Below, one piece after another: positions 1-8,046 of a DNA stretch of 64,000 bases. Location: NCBI GenBank assembly GCA_016787705.1, contig JAEUTP010000020.1, positions 101,507-165,506 on the forward strand, given 5' to 3'. Source of the DNA: Bacteroidia bacterium. GTDB lineage: Bacteria; Bacteroidota; Bacteroidia; B-17B0; Aurantibacillaceae. A program made the position numbers and the translations under genes. A model generated the notes under the pieces. The model did not search any database and had not been told where the DNA came from. It worked only from the letters and a program-made list of their open reading frames with translations. The first letter of the stretch is position 1; every line of letters starts with the position of its first letter.

Positions 1-1170
1 GATAGTAAGGTTTTTGACACTGAACATTTTTTAAGTACCCGCACTGAATTGGGTGATTTTTTTACAGGTAAAAAAAGCTATCTAATGGAAAACTTTTATA
101 GATACATGCGTAAAAAACATAACATTTTGATGGATGGTAACCTGCCTGTTACCGGCCAATGGAACTACGATAAAGATAACCGCAAAAAATTACCATCCAA
201 ACATACGTGCACTCCTCCACTGGTATTTGATAATGATGTAAGGGATATTGTAGAAACAATTCAAAAAACAAATATTAATACAATTGGTAATATAAATGCA
301 AAACAATTTGTTTGGCCGGTAAACAGAAAGCAATCTTTACAATTATTAGATTTTTTTGCAGAAGAATGTTTGCCTTTGTTTGGAACTTATGAGGATGCGA
401 TGTCGCCCAATGAATGGTCGCTTTATCACTCACGTTTATCATTTTCGATGAACGTAAAATTAATTACTCCCATTGAAGTAATAAACCGTTCTATTAAAGA
501 GTGGCAAAACCGACCCAACGAAATTGAGTTTAACCAGCTAGAAGGTTTTGTACGTCAGGTAATTGGTTGGCGCGAATATATGCGCGGCATCTATTGGCTA
601 AAAATGCCCGGCTTTGCCAAGATGAACTATTTCAATCATAAAGAAAAATTACCAAAATGGTATTGGGATGGTGATACAAAAATGAAATGCCTTAGTCATT
701 CTATAAAACAATCTTTAAACTATGCGTATGCTCATCACATTCAGCGCTTAATGGTTACAGGTAATTTTGCTTTACTTGCAGGGGTAGATCCTGACGAAAC
801 AGATGCCTGGTATTTGGGTATCTATATTGATGCTTTGGATTGGGTTGAAATTACCAATACAAGAGGGATGAGTCAGTTTGCAGATGGCGGCATTATTGGT
901 ACCAAACCCTATGTAAGCTCAGCCGGTTATATTGACAAAATGAGCCATTACTGTGGCACCTGCTTTTACAAGAAAGATATAAAAACCGGTAAAGGTGCTT
1001 GTCCATTTAACAGTCTATATTGGAATTTTTATGATCGCCATGAAAAACTATTAGCAAAAAATCCAAGAATAGGAATGATGTACAATGTATGGCATAAGAT
1101 GTCTCCAAAATCAAAAGCAGATTTGTTAGAGCAAGCAGATTATTATTTGAAAAATATAGACAAACTATAA
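1..1170 (+). CDS. FeS-BCP family cryptochrome/photolyase, 5'-truncated by window edge
   Basis: The reading frame is open from base 1, so the true start lies outside the window; the TTG at 49 is only the first start-like codon. About 389 C-terminal residues are visible. They match the deoxyribodipyrimidine photolyase-related family (iron-sulfur bacterial cryptochromes/photolyases such as PhrB), flavoproteins that use light to repair (6-4) photoproducts. Four cysteines lie where this family holds its [4Fe-4S] cluster: C230 in MKCLSH, C318 and C321 in CGTC, and C334 in GACPFN (numbered from base 1). The W-R-E-Y-M-R-G-I-Y-W segment and the TGQWNYD motif are also typical. The stop is directly followed by the next ATG, so the gene is probably cotranscribed with the DASH cryptochrome. 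Family certain; exact lesion specificity inferred. Confidence 0.9.
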   Translation, partial: DSKVFDTEHFLSTRTELGDFFTGKKSYLMENFYRYMRKKHNILMDGNLPVTGQWNYDKDNRKKLPSKHTCTPPLVFDNDVRDIVETIQKTNINTIGNINAKQFVWPVNRKQSLQLLDFFAEECLPLFGTYEDAMSPNEWSLYHSRLSFSMNVKLITPIEVINRSIKEWQNRPNEIEFNQLEGFVRQVIGWREYMRGIYWLKMPGFAKMNYFNHKEKLPKWYWDGDTKMKCLSHSIKQSLNYAYAHHIQRLMVTGNFALLAGVDPDETDAWYLGIYIDALDWVEITNTRGMSQFADGGIIGTKPYVSSAGYIDKMSHYCGTCFYKKDIKTGKGACPFNSLYWNFYDRHEKLLAKNPRIGMMYNVWHKMSPKSKADLLEQADYYLKNIDKL

Positions 1171-2487
1171 ATGAAAAAATCGATTGTTTGGTTTAAAACA
1201 GATTTGCGATTACACGACAATGAAACTTTAATGCAAGCCATTAAGCACAGTAATGAAGTGCTACCAGTTTATTGCCTGGATGATAAGCATTATGAACTAA
1301 CACCATTTGGATTTAAAAAAACAGGGAATTTCAGAGCAAAATTTTTACTAGAGGCGCTTGCCGACCTGGATAAGCAATTGAGGAAAATAGGTTCGGGGCT
1401 TTTGATCTTAAGAGGTGATCCGGTAGAAGAGCTATTCAAATTGGCAAAAACATACGGCGCTACCAAAGTATATTCAAAAAAGGAAGTGGCTTATGAAGAA
1501 AACAATATGCTGGCAAACGTTGAAAAAAAATTATGGACGATCCATTGCTCACTTGAAACATATAGTACAAGTACGTTGTATCACGCAGTGGATCTACCTT
1601 TTTCTATAAAAGATATTCCAGATGTATTTACAACATTCAGAAACAAAACTGAGAAAGAATCAACTATAAGATCGATTGTTGATGCGCCTGTAAATATTTC
1701 ATCTCCTGTTATTGAGCCGCTTTGTTTGCCAACGCCGGAAGACCTGGGGTTAACAACTCCCAATCATGATAAACGAAAGGCTCTTGATTTTAAAGGTGGA
1801 GAGACCGAGGGCTACGCAAGATTGGATTATTACTTTTCACAAACCCAACTTATTTCTAACTACAAAGAAACACGAAATAGTTTAATAGGTGGCGATTACT
1901 CTACTAAATTCTCACCCTGGCTCGCTCTTGGTTGCTTATCACCAAGAGAAATTTACTATGAATTAAAAAAGTATGAAGCTAAGTTTGGAGCCAACAAATC
2001 TACTTATTGGCTAGTGTTTGAGTTATTATGGCGTGATTATTTCCGATTTATGATGAAAAAATACAGACACAAATTTTTTCTTCAAGCGGGTATAAAAAAT
2101 GAGAGTGTTACAATTCACAAACATAATGAAGAGGCTATTAATAATTGGATAAATGGCAATACCGGCAACGATTTTATTGATGCCAATATGATAGAGCTAA
2201 AGCTTACCGGGTTTATGAGCAATCGGGGGCGCCAAAATGTAGCAAGCTATTTTGTAAATGATTTGAAACTAGACTGGCGTTATGGCGCAGCTTATTTTGA
2301 GCAGCAGCTTATTGATTATGATGTGTGCAGCAATTGGGGTAACTGGGCTTATATGGCGGGCGTTGGTAACGATCCGCGTGGCAAGAGGCATTTCAATATA
2401 GAAAAGCAGTCAGCCGAGTACGATCGCTATAGCATTTATAGGAAATTATGGTTAAGTGAAACTAAACAGGTAAATAATAAGCATTAA
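1171..2487 (+). CDS. DASH-type cryptochrome / single-strand DNA photolyase
   Basis: 438 residues, the usual length for Cry-DASH. The N-terminal alpha/beta photolyase domain starts IVWFKTDLRLHDNE and would bind an antenna cofactor. The C-terminal FAD domain contains GGDYSTKFSPWLALG, ELLWRDYFRF and the diagnostic TGFMSNRGRQNVASYF. The late tryptophan-rich segment CSNWGNWAYMAGVGND is also characteristic. Members repair cyclobutane dimers in single-stranded or looped DNA and may act as light sensors. The ATG abuts the stop of the upstream iron-sulfur photolyase, giving a two-gene light-repair unit. Its stop overlaps the stop of the convergent TonB receptor on the palindrome TTAA, leaving no room for a terminator between them. 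Confidence 0.93.
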   Translation: MKKSIVWFKTDLRLHDNETLMQAIKHSNEVLPVYCLDDKHYELTPFGFKKTGNFRAKFLLEALADLDKQLRKIGSGLLILRGDPVEELFKLAKTYGATKVYSKKEVAYEENNMLANVEKKLWTIHCSLETYSTSTLYHAVDLPFSIKDIPDVFTTFRNKTEKESTIRSIVDAPVNISSPVIEPLCLPTPEDLGLTTPNHDKRKALDFKGGETEGYARLDYYFSQTQLISNYKETRNSLIGGDYSTKFSPWLALGCLSPREIYYELKKYEAKFGANKSTYWLVFELLWRDYFRFMMKKYRHKFFLQAGIKNESVTIHKHNEEAINNWINGNTGNDFIDANMIELKLTGFMSNRGRQNVASYFVNDLKLDWRYGAAYFEQQLIDYDVCSNWGNWAYMAGVGNDPRGKRHFNIEKQSAEYDRYSIYRKLWLSETKQVNNKH

Positions 2488-4922
2488 AACTCAAATGTAA
2501 ATCCAATAGAAGGTGTAACTGTTTTACTCTCATTTTTTAAAATTACCGGTATTCCATTTGAACCATCCGTTTTCAAAGGCTTTCCATCGGTTGTTTCAAA
2601 GCCGGAATTATCTGCAGTACGCTTAAAAGTATAGTATGGTGCGCCGTATTGTACAGACATTAATACATTCTGAAAATCAATAAATAAATTTAAACTTGTT
2701 TTTCTAAAATTAATTTTCTTGTCTAATCTAAAATCCAACTGACTAAAATTTTTCAAACGCTGACTATTTATATTGTTATAGTCTAAAACTCCGGTTCCCA
2801 ATAACGCATAGTTTTGCTGAGATAGATTTAAATCAAACGGCGTGTATGGATTGCCCCCGGCAAACCTGTATTTTAATCCTAGCTGCCAGTTCTTTCCGAA
2901 TTTATAACCTAAAGTTGTAGAAATTAAATGCTGATTATCCCACGATGATGCAATAAGTTTATTGTCAATTCCTGAATACTGGCTTCTTACATAGGTATAA
3001 CTAAACACATAAAATATTTTTTTCACAAGCTTTTGCTGCACAAAAAATTCAAAACCATAGGTTTCGCCATTTCCTGTACTTTGAATGGCTTCACTACCTA
3101 TTGAGCCAAAATCGGTACCCTGATTGGCTAAAGATGTACCGTTTGTTTTTGATACAGGATAATTGCTGTATTGTTTATAAAAACCTTCTAAAGTAAAACG
3201 CAAGGCTTCATTAGGCAAATACTGAGTTCCTAATACGTAATGATTAGATCGTATGTATTTCATAGACTTGTTAACGAATTCGCCATTTACATTCTTATAT
3301 CCTAAACTTGTGTATGTTGGAATTTTATAATAGGTTCCAACAGATCCAGTAATGTCAAACTTTTTGGCAAGGTGGTATGACATTGATAATCTTGGTGAAA
3401 GGGTATTTAAAGGATTATTTCCATCATTCATAAATGAGTTCATATCTGTTCTTAAACCGAGTGAAATCAATAGTTTTTCATTAAATACATTTTTTGCCAC
3501 TTGACCAAAAGCACCGTATTTAAAAAACTCCATGTCACTTTTAAAATTTACAATTAAGCCCGGAAATATTACATTACCAATACTATCATAAATTGCACTT
3601 GATAATTTATTAAATAGTTTGGTGTTATACTTCACATACTGTCCAACAACCCCGTAAGAAATTTTCCATCCGTTAGTGTATTTGTTAACATCCATTCTAA
3701 ATTTATTTTCAATTTCTTGCGAACGTAATTTGAAATTTCTTTTTGTCTCGTCATTGTATTGTGCATCCTCAAACCTATCGAGTTGATTGTTGAACATATT
3801 TCGGCTAATAGCAAAATTGATGTATCCTTTTTTAATTAAATGCCTTAATGTAAAACCTGTTGTGTAATTCCATTGATTTATGATTGGTAACGATCGTCTA
3901 AAATATTCGTTTTCAGGGCTAGCATTTTTTGTTTCGCCAAACGAAAAATTATCTATTGCTCCAACGCCAATGGCAGTAAGTGTTGTTTTATCATTAAACT
4001 TATGTGTTACTTTATACTGAAAATCGTAAAAATTTGGACGAATGGGCAAATCAATTAATTTAAACAGATAATCTAAATAAGATTTCCTACCTGAAATTAA
4101 ATAGTCTGTTTTTTTACCAAGTGGCCCTTCTAAGGTTGCTACAGCTTCTGTAAAACTTAACCTTACATTACCCGATAATTTTTCAGGATTTCCCTGACGC
4201 TGTTTAATTACGAAAGTAGAAGCTAAAGCGTTATCGTATTTGGCATCAAAGGCAGATGAACTTAACTTCACATCTTCAATAAACGACACATTTAAAATGC
4301 CCTGCGCACCGCCGGAGCTGCCTTGTGTTTGAAAATGATTTAATACCGGAATTTCAATACCATCAACATAATACACATTTTCGTTTGGCGCACCTCCCCT
4401 GATAATAATATCATTTCTTGCTGCCCCACCTCCTGAACCACCAACACCAGGCAGGGTTTGCACCACTCTTGATACATCAAAACTTCCACCGGGATTACTT
4501 TTTATTTCTTCAGTAGTAAGTTGTTGTACCGACAAAGGCGTAATCATATCCGTTGCCACTGCTGATTTTCCCTTATCAAAAGTTACAGTTACCTCACTAA
4601 GTTCCGACGAAACGGATTCTAGTTCAAAGTTCACTGTTTGAGCGTTTCCGGAGGTAACCGCGATATTATATTTTATTAATGTTGTATAGCCTAAAAAGGA
4701 TGCTTGTAAATTATAAGTTCCTACGGGTACATTCAATTTAAAATTTCCATCAATATCAGTTGTGGTTCCATTGGTGGTTCCATCTAAGGATATTATTGCG
4801 CCAATAATTGTTTCCTGTGTATTTTTATCTTTTACGTTTCCGCGAATTATACCGGTGATCTGAGCAAATCCTGTGACACTTATGAAAATAAATAGTAAAA
4901 ATAAATAAATGTTGTTTTTCAT
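2484..4922 (-). CDS. TonB-dependent outer-membrane receptor with CarboxypepD_reg-like N-domain
   Basis: 812 residues. A signal peptide (about 1-21, ending GFAQ) is followed by a carboxypeptidase regulatory-like beta-sandwich (about 23-110). Next come a plug domain (about 125-240, with PGVGGSGGGAARNDIIIRGG and VYYVDGIE) and a 22-strand-type barrel ending in the aromatic residue of IGFTFEF. The architecture is the SusC/FecA-like type common in Bacteroidota; such proteins import siderophores, vitamins or other ligands using TonB energy. No SusD partner is adjacent, so a glycan substrate is not supported. It is transcribed divergently from a MarR regulator, and an inverted repeat overlaps its -7 element, so repression by that regulator is likely. 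The substrate cannot be deduced. Confidence 0.9.
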   Translation of the reverse strand: MKNNIYLFLLFIFISVTGFAQITGIIRGNVKDKNTQETIIGAIISLDGTTNGTTTDIDGNFKLNVPVGTYNLQASFLGYTTLIKYNIAVTSGNAQTVNFELESVSSELSEVTVTFDKGKSAVATDMITPLSVQQLTTEEIKSNPGGSFDVSRVVQTLPGVGGSGGGAARNDIIIRGGAPNENVYYVDGIEIPVLNHFQTQGSSGGAQGILNVSFIEDVKLSSSAFDAKYDNALASTFVIKQRQGNPEKLSGNVRLSFTEAVATLEGPLGKKTDYLISGRKSYLDYLFKLIDLPIRPNFYDFQYKVTHKFNDKTTLTAIGVGAIDNFSFGETKNASPENEYFRRSLPIINQWNYTTGFTLRHLIKKGYINFAISRNMFNNQLDRFEDAQYNDETKRNFKLRSQEIENKFRMDVNKYTNGWKISYGVVGQYVKYNTKLFNKLSSAIYDSIGNVIFPGLIVNFKSDMEFFKYGAFGQVAKNVFNEKLLISLGLRTDMNSFMNDGNNPLNTLSPRLSMSYHLAKKFDITGSVGTYYKIPTYTSLGYKNVNGEFVNKSMKYIRSNHYVLGTQYLPNEALRFTLEGFYKQYSNYPVSKTNGTSLANQGTDFGSIGSEAIQSTGNGETYGFEFFVQQKLVKKIFYVFSYTYVRSQYSGIDNKLIASSWDNQHLISTTLGYKFGKNWQLGLKYRFAGGNPYTPFDLNLSQQNYALLGTGVLDYNNINSQRLKNFSQLDFRLDKKINFRKTSLNLFIDFQNVLMSVQYGAPYYTFKRTADNSGFETTDGKPLKTDGSNGIPVILKNESKTVTPSIGFTFEF

Positions 4923-4951
4923 ATTTTAATACGATTTCGTTACATTTTGCG

Positions 4952-4983
4952 CAAATTTAGTACAAAAAAATTCTAAAAAACAA
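4952..4983 (-). promoter_or_regulatory. Promoter of the TonB receptor gene
   Basis: On the minus strand a TAAATTTG -7 element (4959-4952) follows a TTG -33 element (4983-4981) by 21 bp, fitting the Bacteroidota consensus. The predicted start of transcription lies about 20 bases before the ATG. The box is embedded in the inverted repeat described for the MarR operator. Confidence 0.6.
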
Positions 4984-5010
4984 ATATTTAGTATTAATTT
5001 GTACTAAATT
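4954..5010. promoter_or_regulatory. Likely MarR-family operator between divergent genes
   Basis: AATTTAGTACAAA (4954-4966) and its exact reverse complement TTTGTACTAAATT (4998-5010) form a 13-bp inverted repeat. A third partial half-site, TTTAGTA (4987-4993), pairs with TACTAAA (5002-5008) across 8 bases. The left arm covers the -7 element of the receptor promoter, and the right arm lies just upstream of the -7 element of the regulator. That placement suits autorepression and control of the receptor by the MarR protein. Binding is inferred, not shown. Confidence 0.6.
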
Positions 5011-5016
5011 AATTGT

Positions 5017-5024
5017 TATTTTTG
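5017..5024 (+). promoter_or_regulatory. -7 element of the MarR-family gene
   Basis: TATTTTTG matches TAnnTTTG and lies 16 bases before the ATG at 5040, so the mRNA leader would be very short. This position rules out the in-frame TTG at 5013 as the start. No well-spaced -33 TTG was found. Confidence 0.5.
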
Positions 5025-5039
5025 TATATAAATACGTCA

Positions 5040-5714
5040 ATGCAAAGTAAATATCTTTTAATCAAGCAGTTAATAGACAAAGTAGCAGAATATGAAAACG
5101 TAGTGTCTTCGGCAGATGAAATGAATTTAGAAGGTTTTTCAAATTTTATAAATCATGCATCTGATCCAACATATTTTCAAAAAAGAAATTTATCAGGATC
5201 GTTAGAATTAGAGGTTCAGGAAAGAGGTAATAAAAAAGAAACAACGATAGCTATACTCGTTACATTTATTTACAGATATGCTAAACTTTACGCAAAGAAA
5301 GTATTACAACATTCATCTATTTCTACATTGGATGATTTTTCGTACCTGATTTTATTACTCACACATGAAAGTTTATCAAAAACAGAATTGATACAGAAAA
5401 ATGTTCATGAGAAGACAACCGGTATGGAAATTATTAAACGCTTAATAAAACAAAATTTGATTTATCAGTTTAATGACGAAAAAGACAAAAGAAGTCAGCG
5501 TGTTGCTATAACTGAGGAAGGAAAAATTGCCATATTTTCAATTTTGCATAAACTGGAAGATGTATCAACCATTATGACAGGTAATTTAACCGAATTAGAA
5601 AAAAATAGTTTAAGTACTATTCTTAAAAAATTAGATCATTTTCATTTTGATATTTTTTTAAATGATAAAAATAAAACACTACCTGAGATAATTGAGAACA
5701 AAATTCGTTCATAA
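5040..5714 (+). CDS. MarR-family winged-helix transcriptional regulator
   Basis: 224 residues from the ATG at 5040; an in-frame TTG at 5013 overlaps the -7 element and is rejected. The central part (about 95-165) reads as a winged helix-turn-helix: a helix with THESLSKTELIQ, a recognition helix with TGMEIIKRLIKQNLI, then a wing with DEKDKRSQRVAITEEG. This D-x-R-x-x-x-V/L-T-x-x-G wing is the MarR hallmark. The N-terminal ~80 residues and C-terminal helices would form the dimer. MarR proteins usually release DNA on binding a small ligand. The shared intergenic region with the TonB receptor suggests it controls that receptor and itself; the ligand is unknown. Confidence 0.85.
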   Translation: MQSKYLLIKQLIDKVAEYENVVSSADEMNLEGFSNFINHASDPTYFQKRNLSGSLELEVQERGNKKETTIAILVTFIYRYAKLYAKKVLQHSSISTLDDFSYLILLLTHESLSKTELIQKNVHEKTTGMEIIKRLIKQNLIYQFNDEKDKRSQRVAITEEGKIAIFSILHKLEDVSTIMTGNLTELEKNSLSTILKKLDHFHFDIFLNDKNKTLPEIIENKIRS

Positions 5715-5871
5715 ATGCATTACTTTATTAAACAGTATTCGGTAGCAACATACAAACTCTTGTAAATATTACTAACGATAATTATGTATGTATTAAACTT
5801 ATTTTATTAATAGTTTACTATTTTACTTCCAAATTGCTGTAACATCATTTAAATAATTTAATCCATAAAAA

Positions 5872-6297
5872 ATGAATGTAAAAGAACAGATCAACGCTTA
5901 TATTGCCAGCCAGGCAGAAGCAAAACGCACCGATATGGAGCTTCTACACAAACAAATACTAAAGGCTTTACCAAAATGTAAATTATGGTTTTTAGATGGC
6001 AAAGACAATACGGGGAAAATTGTTACCAATCCTAATATAGGATATGGAGCTTATACCATAAAATACGCCGATGGAACAAACAGGGAGTTTTATCAGATAG
6101 GTTTAAGCGCGAACACAAGCGGCATATCTGTTTATGTAATGGGCATAAAAGATAAAACCTATCTACCAAAAAAATACGCAAAAAGCCTGAGCAAAGCTAC
6201 TATTACAGGCTATTGCATTAAGTTTAAAAATCTGAAAGATATAGATACCACTATTCTTAAAGAAGCAATATTGGATGGCATTGCAGCTAACAAATAA
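5872..6297 (+). CDS. DUF1801 (YdhG-like) domain protein
   Basis: 141 residues, cytoplasmic, no signal peptide. The pattern (early helices, then PKCKLWFLDG, NIGYGAYTIKYADG, FYQIGLSANTSGISVYVMG and a C-terminal helix with LKEAILDG) fits the DUF1801/YdhG alpha-beta fold, related in shape to the frataxin and YjbR folds. The molecular function of the family is not established. It is a single gene with 157 AT-rich bases upstream and no clear operon partner. Family assignment is by pattern and is fairly sure; no role is proposed. Confidence 0.75.
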   Translation: MNVKEQINAYIASQAEAKRTDMELLHKQILKALPKCKLWFLDGKDNTGKIVTNPNIGYGAYTIKYADGTNREFYQIGLSANTSGISVYVMGIKDKTYLPKKYAKSLSKATITGYCIKFKNLKDIDTTILKEAILDGIAANK

Positions 6298-6364
6298 AAA
6301 ATTAAACCAGTGCAGCATGCTGTGTAAAATTTTACATACCTCTTTGGCATAAAATTATCATGTA

Positions 6365-6404
6365 TTTAATTAATCGGAGAGATGTTTAATTAATCGGAGA
6401 GATG
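6365..6404 (+). repeat. Perfect tandem duplication of a 20-bp unit
   Basis: TTTAATTAATCGGAGAGATG occurs twice head to tail (6365-6384 and 6385-6404) just upstream of a small membrane-protein gene starting at 6444. It contains AT-rich and purine-rich parts. It looks like a recent slippage duplication that may alter the spacing of promoter or leader elements. Confidence 0.85.
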
Positions 6405-6443
6405 AAATTCTACCGTAATGTTTAATATTTAAATACGTAAATT

Positions 6444-6761
6444 ATGAAAATTTTGAAGCAATACATACTGGCAGCAATGTTCTTGATTCCATTTGCACCT
6501 GTACAATTAAATGCAGCAGAAGCGAACACTTTAAATACAGTTAATAGCGAGATCATTAAAAACACTAACGAGAAAGAAACTATGGCAAGATTAAAAGCCA
6601 TAAGAGCACTTTCAAAAACAAATCTTAGCAAGTCAGAAAAAAAAGCCTTGCGAAATGAGGTACTGGAAATAAAACATAAACATGAAGGGCCCGGTGGTGT
6701 TGTTTATATATCAACAGGAGCCTTGATTCTGATCATCATATTGTTAATTATTTTGTTGTAA
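6444..6761 (+). CDS. Small exported protein with C-terminal membrane anchor
   Basis: 105 residues. It starts with a signal peptide (about 1-24, ending LNAAEA), followed by a charged helical stretch rich in Lys and Glu. It ends with a Gly-Gly turn and one hydrophobic segment (GALILIIILLIILL) at the extreme C-terminus. Many Bacteroidota genomes encode short proteins with this C-terminal GGV-Y-S-GAL-hydrophobic pattern; their function is unknown to me. The protein would lie in the periplasm, held by a C-terminal tail. The coding sequence begins 40 bases after a 20-bp tandem repeat. I make no functional call. Confidence 0.7.
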   Translation: MKILKQYILAAMFLIPFAPVQLNAAEANTLNTVNSEIIKNTNEKETMARLKAIRALSKTNLSKSEKKALRNEVLEIKHKHEGPGGVVYISTGALILIIILLIILL

Positions 6762-6882
6762 TTATTTTTTTTTTGCAAAAATATTACATGGTTTATATTA
6801 CCCTGAACTGGGTATTTAAATACAAATTGTTTTTCTCAATTTTGTAGTGTCAAAAAAATAAACACAACAAAATAGAATTATA

Positions 6883-7083
6883 ATGAAGTACGAATATGAA
6901 TTAAAAAGAGTAAAAAAAGTAAGATCAAAAGAAATTAAAAAAAGTATTTACAAAAATCCACTAAGCATTTTCGCGGCAATTATAACAGTAATGGTTGCTA
7001 TTTATATAGCTGTGAATTTACCAAAGCAACGATCCATAAAGGCTGTTGAAACCATGCAGCAACAAATATCTGAAACATTTTGA
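6883..7083 (+). CDS. Small single-pass membrane protein, unknown function
   Basis: 66 residues with a very basic N-terminus (LKRVKKVRSKEIKKSIYK) followed by one transmembrane helix (about residues 29-47, SIFAAIITVMVAIYIAVNL) and a short polar tail. The positive-inside rule predicts a cytoplasmic N-terminus. It is followed 19 bases later by a strong bidirectional terminator, which supports a genuinely expressed gene. I do not recognise the family. Confidence 0.6.
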   Translation: MKYEYELKRVKKVRSKEIKKSIYKNPLSIFAAIITVMVAIYIAVNLPKQRSIKAVETMQQQISETF

Positions 7084-7102
7084 AATACTATTATTACTTA
7101 AT

Positions 7103-7132
7103 AAAAAAGGCCGGAGCATTCCGGCCTTTTTT
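7103..7132. terminator. Bidirectional intrinsic terminator
   Basis: A perfect 13-bp stem (7103-7115 with 7120-7132, core GGCCGGA/TCCGGCC) with loop GCAT is flanked by A and T runs. It sits between the convergent small membrane-protein gene and the DUF4835 gene and can stop transcription from both sides. Confidence 0.9.
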
Positions 7133-7142
7133 ATTTTATAAT

Positions 7143-8045
7143 TTATTTTGACTCCTGTATCTTTAAATACCTGGTGGTATTTGCCGGATCAATAAGCATA
7201 AGCGTTTCAACAGCCGTATTTTTTTCTTCAGGCAAGCCGCCTTTAAATATATTTACAAGCTCATCTTTTTTTGCATTAAAAAACAATTGCATGTTAAATG
7301 ATGCCGGTCTTGCCTGGTAAACAGGTTTTAAAAGATCTAACGCCTTTAAAATGTTTGCCCTTCCCTCGTCCACCTTTTCATACATAATATCCAAACCATT
7401 ACGGCAATATTGGTAATGGCATTCGCGTATACCTTTAAATACAGGCTGTAACTGATTTTCAACTATCCAATAACGGTTACGTGTACTTTCACTGTTTCTC
7501 CATCCTTTTTCTGCTGCTGTTTGGGCGTTATTTACAATTAACTGTGCTTTTTGCCAATGTTCGGTTCCACCAAGAAGTGAGAAGGAATCGGCATCTTCTG
7601 CTAAAATAACATAAGCATAAAATGCCAGTACCGAAGTTAAATTATTTTGAAAAGTTGTTTCATTAAACTCTAGTTGAGAAAATTGCTGAAATTTAAATAC
7701 GAAATCGTCGTCCTCAAAATTGAATAACTGTGTATAGTATGAACTTTTAAAAATCGGGCGACGGCTTTGAACCTGTATAGAAGCTGAAAAATCTTCGGTA
7801 CTAATGGCTTCTTTAATATTAATAAAAACCGAACAATCAATACGCTCATTGGTAGTATAAATTTCTTTTGTCCATTTTTTATTATTCATAAATTCAAAAA
7901 TGGCTTTCTCTAACTGGTCAAAGATCTGTTTATTAGTTGTACCTTGAATTTGGGTGTAGTTGATCTTTACCTGGCAATTCAATTCCTGGCCAATAAAATT
8001 TACAGCTAAAAAGTTGAAGATTAAAAGTATGATAAGTCTTTTCAT
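7143..8045 (-). CDS. porD: DUF4835 family protein (PorD-type, T9SS-associated)
   Basis: 300 residues with a signal peptide (about 1-19, ending NFIGQ). The body opens ELNCQVKINYTQIQGTTNKQIF and later has SFSLLGGTEHWQKAQ, GWRNSESTRNRYW and RPASFNMQLFFNAK. These segments are typical of the Bacteroidota DUF4835 family, which some annotations call PorD and link to type IX secretion. The gene follows coaBC with one base between stop and start, an arrangement I know from other Bacteroidota. It would be periplasmic. Family assignment is good; the direct role in T9SS is established knowledge only for relatives, and the symbol is tentative. Confidence 0.8.
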   Translation of the reverse strand: MKRLIILLIFNFLAVNFIGQELNCQVKINYTQIQGTTNKQIFDQLEKAIFEFMNNKKWTKEIYTTNERIDCSVFINIKEAISTEDFSASIQVQSRRPIFKSSYYTQLFNFEDDDFVFKFQQFSQLEFNETTFQNNLTSVLAFYAYVILAEDADSFSLLGGTEHWQKAQLIVNNAQTAAEKGWRNSESTRNRYWIVENQLQPVFKGIRECHYQYCRNGLDIMYEKVDEGRANILKALDLLKPVYQARPASFNMQLFFNAKKDELVNIFKGGLPEEKNTAVETLMLIDPANTTRYLKIQESK

Positions 8046-8046
8046 T

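Noticed and set aside
4988..5012. TTG at 5013 as start of the MarR gene
   Set aside because: The TAnnTTTG -7 element at 5017-5024 would lie inside the coding sequence; ATG 5040 is the sensible start.
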